The position numbers and the translations under genes are program-made. Positions 1-5,202 of a stretch of DNA of 10,021 nt are shown piece after piece. The DNA comes from an uncultured Erysipelotrichaceae bacterium (GTDB taxonomy: Bacteria; Bacillota_I; Bacilli_A; Erysipelotrichales; Erysipelotrichaceae). The notes beneath the pieces were generated by a model. The model had not been told where the DNA came from and did no database searches. It was given only the letters and a program-made list of their open reading frames with translations. The stretch spans positions 1 through 10,021 of the forward strand of contig CACZPD010000249.1 of NCBI GenBank assembly GCA_902782955.1, in the 5' to 3' direction. Within the stretch, counting starts at the first letter, position 1. Each line of letters begins with the position of its first letter.

Positions 1-699
1 AAGGAATGCGGTGTTAAACATGCCGTGGTCCTTGGTTCCTACTTCTCCTATGCGGCCAAGAAATGGCCGGAAAAGGAACTGACGAAATGGCATCCGTATA
101 TCCGCAGCCGGATCGACCAGGAAGCTGTTGCCATGAGCCATGCTTCGGATGATCTTTCTGTAGCTGTTCTGGAACTCCCGTATATCTTCGGTACACAGCC
201 CGGACGCAAACCGGTATGGGTATTCCTTGTTGAACAGATCATGAGCATGCCGGCAGTGACAATGTATCCGCCGGGCGGCACTGCCATGGTCACTGTCCAC
301 CAGGTCGGACAGGCGATCGCCGGTGCCCTCGAACGCAATAAAGGCGGCAGATGCTATCCGATCGGCTACTACAATATGACATGGAAGGAAATGCTGCGGA
401 TCGTTCATAAGTATTTATGTGTTCCTGAGAAAAAGATCATTACGATCCCGAAGTGGATGTATGCCATGGGCGGAAAGAACATCATGAAGGAACAGGAAGC
501 CAACGGTATCCAGGGCGGACTCCAGATGGTCAAATTCGCCGATATCATGTGCAGCAATCTCTTTATTTTCAAAAATGAAGGAGCCGCTGAACTCGGCGTC
601 ACGGAAGATGACATTGACGGTGCGATCGGCGATTCCATCCTCCTGTGCCGTGACATCATCGTAAACAAGAAAGATGTACTCGGCATGAAAGGAGAATAA
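1..699 (+). CDS. NAD-dependent epimerase/dehydratase family protein (extended SDR), 5' end outside window
   Basis: The frame is open from the first base (visible protein begins KECGVKHAVVLG) to TAA at 697-699, giving 232 visible residues; the N-terminal NAD-binding GxxGxxG part lies upstream of the window. The GTG at 25 is internal to the fold and is not taken as the start. Visible SDR landmarks are the beta-strand VVLGSYFSY, then PYIRSR where the catalytic YxxxK is expected, then LELPYIFGTQPG, which matches the LRPxxVYGPG stretch of extended SDRs. The Tyr is at 97-99, but the usual Lys is Arg (109-111). Substrate is unknown. The stop lies 3 bases before the ATG of a second SDR gene whose ribosome binding site is inside this gene, so the two are surely co-transcribed and probably act on related substrates. 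The Arg replacement may reduce or change catalysis. Confidence 0.8.
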   Translation, partial: KECGVKHAVVLGSYFSYAAKKWPEKELTKWHPYIRSRIDQEAVAMSHASDDLSVAVLELPYIFGTQPGRKPVWVFLVEQIMSMPAVTMYPPGGTAMVTVHQVGQAIAGALERNKGGRCYPIGYYNMTWKEMLRIVHKYLCVPEKKIITIPKWMYAMGGKNIMKEQEANGIQGGLQMVKFADIMCSNLFIFKNEGAAELGVTEDDIDGAIGDSILLCRDIIVNKKDVLGMKGE

Positions 700-702
700 A
701 CG

Positions 703-2229
703 ATGTCACGTCCCGTTGTATTCATGACCGGTGCCGGCGGCGGTATGGGTTATGCCAGTTTTCAGAAGATGCTTCCGGATCTGGGAAAGCTTTATGATCT
801 GCAGATCCTTGTCCGCGACAGCGCCAAGAACAGGAAACTGTTCGAGCGCTTTATCGGCACGCCCGGTTTCAAGGTGCGCTTCGGCGACCTGCTGAACAAA
901 GATGATGTATCTGCCTGCGTACAGGCAAGTGACATGTGCCTGCATATCGCGGCATTCGTTTCCCCGGCAGCTGATTATTATCCGAAAAAGGCCATGGAAA
1001 ACAATTTCGGTTCGACCCGCAACCTCATCGACACGGTCCATGCCTGCGGGAAGACGGAAACCTATAAGTTCGTCTATATCGGTACCGTTGCCGAGACCGG
1101 CGACCGCATGCCCCCGATCCACTGGGGCAGAGTCGGCGATCCGATCAAGCCCAGCATGTTCGACTACTATGCCGTATCCAAGATCGCGGCCGAACGCTAT
1201 GTCATCGAAAGCGGGCTGAAATACTGGGTCAGCCTCCGTCAGACCGGCATCATCGGTGAAGCCATGGCAAAGATCCGTGACGCCATCCAGTTCCATAACT
1301 GCCTGGACAATGTTCTCGAATATGTATCAGACCGTGACAGCGGCACTGCCATGCGCAATCTCTGCGCGTTTGATACTGAAGGTACGCTGGATCCGAAATT
1401 CTGGGGCCACATCTACAATATCGGCGGCGGCGAACCGTGCCGCATCGATACGTATGAGATGTACAGGCGGATGTATGGTGAGATCGGCATAAAGAATCTT
1501 GATTATGTCATAGACGCAAAATATACAGCTACCAGAAATTTCCACGGACAGTATTATCTGGATTCCGACAAACTCGAAGACTACCTGCATTTCCGCAGCG
1601 ACAGTATCCAGTATTTCGTGGATGCATATCTGAAAGAACTCGGTCCGGCTGCTGAAGGCGGAAAGAAGATCTGTGCCCTTCCGGGCGGTGAAAAAATGAT
1701 GGGAGCCATCATCAAGGGAACATTCAAAGACGCACTGAATTCCGAACACGGAACCAAGCACTGGCTGGACAACAACATGGAAGATCATATCGATGCCTAC
1801 TGGGGAAGCCGCAAGGCATGGGAAGCCATTCCGGAGAAAGCCAGTGAGATGGATCATTTCACCGACTGGGATACCGTTGTGCCTATCGACCACGGATATG
1901 ACGAAACAAAACCGGAAGAAGAACTCACATACGAAGACATGAAAAAAGCCGTGGAATTCCGCGGCGGTGAACTGCTCAGCACTTCGATGATCAAAGGAGA
2001 CTGGAAAACAAAACTGACCTGCCGCTGTGCATTCGGACATACTTTCGATGCCAGCCCCCGGCTCATCCTTGAAGGCGGTCACTGGTGTCCTGAATGTGAA
2101 CGCACAAGCTGGAATTACGGACAGCGTGCCAAAGTTGATCCTTTCTTTGCCCAGGTCTGGAATCCGCTTCATGAAAGCGACGAACTCAGAGAATACCCGA
2201 AGGAAGTCACCGAACTGGATATAGACTGA
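703..2229 (+). CDS. SDR-family NAD-dependent epimerase/dehydratase with C-terminal zinc-ribbon-like extension
   Basis: A 508-residue protein. The N-terminal ~310 residues form an extended SDR: nucleotide-binding TGAGGGMG at residues 9-16, strand FVYIGT with Thr128 at the catalytic Ser/Thr position, YAVSK with Tyr156 and Lys160, and SLRQTGIIGE. Typical extended SDRs end near 300-350 residues, so about 160-200 residues are extra. The extension has an acidic, aromatic-rich middle (about 310-420) and then a Cys/His module: Cys440, Cys442, His446 (in FGH), Cys462 and Cys465 (in WCPEC). The GHxF...CPxC spacing resembles zinc-ribbon/treble-clef domains. The start is set by AAAGGAG at 688-694, 8 bases before ATG. 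It shares an operon with the upstream SDR and ends before a strong terminator. The substrate cannot be told from sequence. The fold call is firm; zinc binding is inference from Cys/His spacing. Confidence 0.85.
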   Translation: MSRPVVFMTGAGGGMGYASFQKMLPDLGKLYDLQILVRDSAKNRKLFERFIGTPGFKVRFGDLLNKDDVSACVQASDMCLHIAAFVSPAADYYPKKAMENNFGSTRNLIDTVHACGKTETYKFVYIGTVAETGDRMPPIHWGRVGDPIKPSMFDYYAVSKIAAERYVIESGLKYWVSLRQTGIIGEAMAKIRDAIQFHNCLDNVLEYVSDRDSGTAMRNLCAFDTEGTLDPKFWGHIYNIGGGEPCRIDTYEMYRRMYGEIGIKNLDYVIDAKYTATRNFHGQYYLDSDKLEDYLHFRSDSIQYFVDAYLKELGPAAEGGKKICALPGGEKMMGAIIKGTFKDALNSEHGTKHWLDNNMEDHIDAYWGSRKAWEAIPEKASEMDHFTDWDTVVPIDHGYDETKPEEELTYEDMKKAVEFRGGELLSTSMIKGDWKTKLTCRCAFGHTFDASPRLILEGGHWCPECERTSWNYGQRAKVDPFFAQVWNPLHESDELREYPKEVTELDID

Positions 2230-2259
2230 TTCCTTCCTGTATAAAGCATACAGAAATTT

Positions 2260-2289
2260 ATCCCGTATTTATGCAATACGGGATTTTTT
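2260..2289 (+). terminator. Rho-independent terminator of the SDR operon
   Basis: Perfect 10-bp stem ATCCCGTATT (2260-2269) / AATACGGGAT (2275-2284), 5-base loop TATGC, then six T (2284-2289). It starts 30 bases after the SDR stop codon. The converging protease gene ends at 2297, so the same hairpin may also stop transcripts from the right, although the T-run on that strand is poorer. Confidence 0.93.
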
Positions 2290-2296
2290 GCAGTGT

Positions 2297-3010
2297 TTAT
2301 ACGTTACGCTGATCTGCAGCGGCGAGCATGTATTTGTCATTGCTTCGTTCTTTTCGGATCAGCCGGATCGTCCGGAAGAGGACGATCATATTGATCACGA
2401 CCAGGATCAGAGGCAGGAACAGCAGGAAATCATTGATCTCACTGACAGTGTCCTTCAGTGAAAAATCATACGCACCATGCAGGATCCACGGAACCGCAAA
2501 TGAAAGTACACAATAAATCTTCTTCCCTGTATATTCCGCTTTCCCCCAGAAATAGCCCATGATCATACCGTAGACGGCATGCATCATGGTTGCTCCCCTT
2601 ACCAGCATCTGCATCGCGTTGGTCATAAAGCCGTATACGATCGATTCCAGCAGTTCAAACCCGATCCCTACGATCGTCATGAAGATCAGTGTTTCCATCC
2701 ATGACCATGGATATGAACTCTTTTTCAGATGCAGCATCATAAACATCTTGCAGGCCTCTTCTGAAAAAGCAAGGACGAAGAAATTATAAAGCCCGATATA
2801 AAGAAGGGATTCGTGATCCTTGATCAGGAGCGCGAACACGATATTCAGAACCATTGATGTAAGTACGACAGGCAGCGTACTGAAAAGGCCTCTGATCAGT
2901 GCCTTCCGGCATGTTTCTTTATACGCCGGGTCATCCTTGATCTTATTCTTCAGCCAGAAATAAAGAATAACTGCCGGAATCAGGGAAATCAGAAATACAA
3001 TTACCAGCAT
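2297..3010 (-). CDS. prsW: PrsW-family glutamic-type intramembrane protease
   Basis: A 237-residue, very hydrophobic protein with about seven predicted membrane segments. The PrsW signature motifs are all present and in order: EExxK (Glu84, Glu85, Lys88 in FSEEACK), FExxE (Phe118, Glu119, Glu122), His144 with Gly148 in MHAVYG, and HxxxD (His178, Asp182 in HGAYD). In Bacillus subtilis PrsW makes the site-1 cut in the anti-sigma factor RsiW, and related proteins act in cell-envelope stress signalling. Length fits the family. The ATG is preceded by GGAGGTG (3018-3024 on the + strand), 7 bases away. It is divergent from the XpaC-like operon. No sigma/anti-sigma pair is visible in the window, so the substrate is unknown. 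The family call is firm; the symbol marks the family only, not proven RsiW cleavage. Confidence 0.87.
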   Translation of the reverse strand: MLVIVFLISLIPAVILYFWLKNKIKDDPAYKETCRKALIRGLFSTLPVVLTSMVLNIVFALLIKDHESLLYIGLYNFFVLAFSEEACKMFMMLHLKKSSYPWSWMETLIFMTIVGIGFELLESIVYGFMTNAMQMLVRGATMMHAVYGMIMGYFWGKAEYTGKKIYCVLSFAVPWILHGAYDFSLKDTVSEINDFLLFLPLILVVINMIVLFRTIRLIRKERSNDKYMLAAADQRNV

Positions 3011-3073
3011 ATGATCTCACCTCCGGAAATATTTAATATTATTGTATCCCTTTTCAGTATAGGTTTCCGTTAC

Positions 3074-3102
3074 TTGTTGAACTTTTCCGTGATGTATATA
3101 AT
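3074..3102 (+). promoter_or_regulatory. Sigma-A-type promoter for the XpaC-like operon
   Basis: A perfect -10 TATAAT (3097-3102) lies 17 bases after a weak -35 TTGTTG (3074-3079). Transcription would start near 3109. This supports the downstream start codon at 3159, which has a ribosome binding site, over the ATG at 3120, which would leave a leader of about 11 bases without one. The site lies in the 148-base region between the divergent protease gene and this operon. Confidence 0.6.
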
Positions 3103-3158
3103 GAAACTGCGGACCAGGAATGATCCTGCTGTGTTTAAATGGATATGGAGAGATCGGA

Positions 3159-3854
3159 ATGATAAGTATGATTCTTGCAATAATATTCGGTCTGATTCTG
3201 TGGCTCTGTGCCATGGGTGTTTTTTTGGGATGCATTGCCGGAATTGCATATCTCTTCTCATTCCTGATCAACAGCTTAATAAAACCGGGAATCCAGGGCT
3301 GGCACGACCGTAAGGAAGCCGCGCGTTTTGAAGATGAACAGCAGATGCTGAAGGCTGTGAAAAACAAACAGTACAAGCCAAAACCGAAACCGGCATCCAA
3401 AGAACCAAGGGAAGAAAAGAGCGTTTCTCCCCTGCTCATATACAAAGCGGTGGAGAAAGCGGACGAATATATCAATGATGCGGAAATATCCTCTTCCCTG
3501 AAACAATGCAGTGATCTGCTGAAACAGTTCGAGAGACTGAAGACAGAAGAAGACAACAGCAAAATGAATAAAATGTATACCTTGTATCTGCCCTCCCTCC
3601 TGAAAGTCCTGAAGCAGTACGCAGACCTGGAACCGTTCGGCGAAAACGAAACAGTAACGGGAATGAAGAATAAAATCATTTCCCTGACCGGTGTGATCAA
3701 CAAAGCACTCCAGGAAAACATTGCGGAAATCAAAGAAAAAAATGAACGCATTATGAACGCGGATATGAAAGCCCTCGAAGCCCTGCTGAGAAACGATATG
3801 ATCAGCAGCACTCCTCCTGCCGGAGATGAACAGCAGGACAGCAATGCCGCATAG
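3159..3854 (+). CDS. XpaC-like (5-bromo-4-chloroindolyl phosphate hydrolysis family) membrane protein
   Basis: 231 residues from the chosen ATG, which has GGAG (3147-3150) 8 bases upstream. The frame is open further up to an ATG at 3120, but that has no usable ribosome binding site. Residues 1-~38 are almost wholly hydrophobic (one long or two short membrane spans). Then comes a charged stretch with a KPKPKP linker, and a soluble helical domain (about 90-215) containing YLPSLLKVLKQYADLE and, near the end, MKALEALLRNDMI. These two patterns match conserved blocks of the XpaC family (YLPxxLKLLxxYxxLE; DIxxLExMLxxDGL). Family members are named for weak X-phosphate hydrolysis and are often found near toxic-anion-resistance genes; true function is unknown and no such partner is seen here. 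It is likely co-transcribed with the small membrane protein 23 bases downstream. Confidence 0.72.
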   Translation: MISMILAIIFGLILWLCAMGVFLGCIAGIAYLFSFLINSLIKPGIQGWHDRKEAARFEDEQQMLKAVKNKQYKPKPKPASKEPREEKSVSPLLIYKAVEKADEYINDAEISSSLKQCSDLLKQFERLKTEEDNSKMNKMYTLYLPSLLKVLKQYADLEPFGENETVTGMKNKIISLTGVINKALQENIAEIKEKNERIMNADMKALEALLRNDMISSTPPAGDEQQDSNAA

Positions 3855-3877
3855 CATAATAAATACGGATAAAGAAA

Positions 3878-4258
3878 ATGACAGAAGATAAAAAAACAAA
3901 AATATGGAAGGGCATAATAGCTCTGGTGGCTGTGATCATCATTGCGATGTATATTGCCCTGGTCAGAACACTGCTTGCGCCGAAACTGATCTACGCCGCA
4001 GATGTCAGGCTGGATACCGAAAAATACCCGGTCAACGAAAACTGGTCCGTCACAAGCGACAATTCCCGCATCAGCACGGCTGAGATCGGCGAAGACCGCA
4101 AGCACAGACCGGCTCTGAATGTCCGGTTCTATGAAACAAAACCAAATTACTTTATCCTGCGGGATCCTGAAAAAAATGAATACCGGTTCATGATCCAGTG
4201 GAATGAAGATTTTGAACTGGTCTTCAAAGACTGCAGTGAAACGGGATGTGATTACTGA
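3878..4258 (+). CDS. Small single-pass membrane protein of unknown function
   Basis: A 126-residue protein not recognised as any family. Residues 1-11 are polar and positively charged (TEDKKTKIWK), 12-34 form one membrane helix (IIALVAVIIIAMYIALV core), and the remaining ~92 residues form a polar domain predicted outside the cell by the positive-inside rule. That domain has two cysteines near the C terminus (in KDCSETGC) that could form a disulfide or bind a metal. The ribosome binding site is weak (GGATAAAG, 3868-3875). It lies 23 bases after the XpaC-like gene and before a terminator that overlaps its own 3' end, so it is the last gene of that operon. It may work with the XpaC-like protein at the membrane; this is inference from position only. 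Confidence 0.75.
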   Translation: MTEDKKTKIWKGIIALVAVIIIAMYIALVRTLLAPKLIYAADVRLDTEKYPVNENWSVTSDNSRISTAEIGEDRKHRPALNVRFYETKPNYFILRDPEKNEYRFMIQWNEDFELVFKDCSETGCDY

Positions 4259-4272
4259 ACACATCCCTTTTT
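4243..4272 (+). terminator. Rho-independent terminator overlapping the end of the small membrane protein gene
   Basis: Perfect 8-bp stem GGGATGTG (4243-4250) / CACATCCC (4260-4267), 9-base loop, then five T (4268-4272). The left arm encodes the last residues (Gly-Cys-Asp) and the stop codon TGA (4256-4258) lies in the loop. Confidence 0.85.
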
Positions 4273-4323
4273 CATGTTCCGATACCGGGTTTTTCCGGAA
4301 GATGAATCATGAATTCAGATGCG

Positions 4324-4332
4324 TGATACAAT
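4324..4332 (+). promoter_or_regulatory. Extended -10 promoter element for the lipoprotein gene
   Basis: TGA followed by TACAAT (4327-4332) forms a TGn-type extended -10; no good -35 lies at the usual distance. It sits between the preceding terminator and the lipoprotein gene, giving a leader of roughly 47 bases. Confidence 0.45.
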
Positions 4333-4346
4333 ACTTTCATAGAAAG

Positions 4347-4370
4347 CGTATCCGGACGAAGCCGGATATG
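4347..4370 (+). other. Hairpin in the 5' leader of the lipoprotein gene
   Basis: Inverted repeat TATCCGG (4349-4355) / CCGGATA (4362-4368), 6-base loop ACGAAG, extendable to 9 pairs with one G-T pair. It ends 2 bases before the AGGAGGT ribosome binding site (4373-4379) and has no T-run, so it is not a terminator. It could stabilise the mRNA or affect access to the ribosome binding site. Confidence 0.45.
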
Positions 4371-4386
4371 ACAGGAGGTCAACGTT

Positions 4387-5052
4387 ATGTCCAAAAACAG
4401 ATCTTTTCATGTATTATTGTCCATTCTTCTGACTGCTTCCCTGGCAGGATGCGGCTCATCCGCAAAACCGGAATCCGAATCCAAACCGGGGGAAACGGAA
4501 ACAGCACCGGAAGAAAGCAACACAACTGAACCTGCAGAAATTTCTTCAAGAGACCAGATCTACAAAATCGGCGATACCATCACGACAGATGAATATGAAT
4601 TCACCCTGGTCGATGCCGGTTTCGCAGACTATATTTCCGGCGAGGCGGATGATACGTTCCTTCTGAAAGCAGAAAATGGTCTGGACGCGGGAGAAGGCTC
4701 TAAGTTATTTTATTTTAGTGTCGAATATAAACATCTCAAACCCGGCAGGATGGTCACGGATTATCCGTTCTTCACCAATGAGGTAGCTTCAGATAATACT
4801 GCCCGGGCAGGAGGATGTGTCATGGCATATCGAAAAGCAGAATTAGGATGGCATCTGGCATATCTCACAGCGCCATTTACCTCCATTCCTTACATAGCAA
4901 CGATGTTCCAGCCGGATGATATTGAATATCAGTCTGAAGAAGGAACATATCAGGCGCGCGGGGCCATATTTGTCTCGCAGGACTTTATAGATAACGGGAA
5001 TGGTCACTTCACCTTCAAACTGAATCGCTATGTTTTTGAATTTGAAAACTGA
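4387..5052 (+). CDS. Secreted lipoprotein of unknown function
   Basis: A 221-residue protein with a clear lipoprotein signal peptide: charged start (SKNRS), hydrophobic core LLSILLTASL, and lipobox LAGC with Cys22 as the predicted lipid-modified residue. Residues 23-54 are a Ser/Glu/Pro/Thr-rich linker typical of surface lipoproteins. A compact, beta-rich-looking domain follows (about 55-221), opening with YKIGDTITTDEYEFTLVDAG. That opening resembles the immunoglobulin-like DUF4352 lipoprotein domains, but the rest is not close enough to be sure. No enzyme motif is seen. The ribosome binding site AGGAGGT (4373-4379) is strong and 7 bases from the ATG. The gene has its own promoter element and terminator, so it seems to be a single-gene unit converging on adhE. 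Confidence 0.82.
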   Translation: MSKNRSFHVLLSILLTASLAGCGSSAKPESESKPGETETAPEESNTTEPAEISSRDQIYKIGDTITTDEYEFTLVDAGFADYISGEADDTFLLKAENGLDAGEGSKLFYFSVEYKHLKPGRMVTDYPFFTNEVASDNTARAGGCVMAYRKAELGWHLAYLTAPFTSIPYIATMFQPDDIEYQSEEGTYQARGAIFVSQDFIDNGNGHFTFKLNRYVFEFEN

Positions 5053-5081
5053 TCATCATTCAAAAATACTATATCTTTTAC

Positions 5082-5111
5082 ACCGGCCGCAGAAATACGC
5101 AGCCGGTTTTT
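5082..5111 (+). terminator. Rho-independent terminator of the lipoprotein gene
   Basis: Stem ACCGGC (5082-5087) / GCCGGT (5102-5107), with further pairing possible inside the 14-base loop, followed by a T-run to 5111. It starts 30 bases after the lipoprotein stop codon. Confidence 0.82.
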
Positions 5112-5140
5112 CACTGCCGGGAATTTTCTGCCTGAAGAAA

Positions 5141-5177
5141 GGAAAAGGCGTCTTTCCCTGCGGGAACCGACGCCTTT
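5141..5177 (-). terminator. Rho-independent terminator of adhE
   Basis: Long two-part hairpin: outer 9-bp stem AAAGGCGTC (5144-5152) / GACGCCTTT (5169-5177) and inner TTCCC (5154-5158) / GGGAA (5162-5166) with loop TGC. Read on the - strand it is followed by TTTTCCTTTC. It lies 25 bases past the adhE stop codon. The + strand reading ends in TTTATT, so it may also back up the lipoprotein terminator. Confidence 0.87.
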
Positions 5178-5202
5178 ATTGTGTTCTTTGTGCTATGCGG
5201 GA

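Noticed and set aside
1327..2172. A 281-codon - strand open frame within the SDR fusion gene
   Set aside because: It is antisense to a clear SDR coding frame, and its Phe/His/Val-rich product shows no family motif.
3120..3158. Upstream ATG at 3120 as the start of the XpaC-like protein
   Set aside because: It would leave a leader of about 11 bases after the predicted transcription start, and AGGA touches the ATG directly. The ATG at 3159 has GGAG at proper spacing and begins the hydrophobic segment.
3878..4258. Small membrane protein as an RsiW-like anti-sigma factor for the neighbouring PrsW
   Set aside because: The topology fits, but only about 11 residues are on the cytoplasmic side and there is no zinc anti-sigma HxxxCxxC motif, so it cannot hold a sigma factor in the known way.
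3017..4264. A 415-codon open frame on the - strand across the XpaC-like operon
   Set aside because: It is exactly antisense to two well-supported genes with their own promoter, ribosome binding sites and terminator. Its product is a Ser/Phe/Cys-rich string without recognisable domains, and it has no good ribosome binding site.
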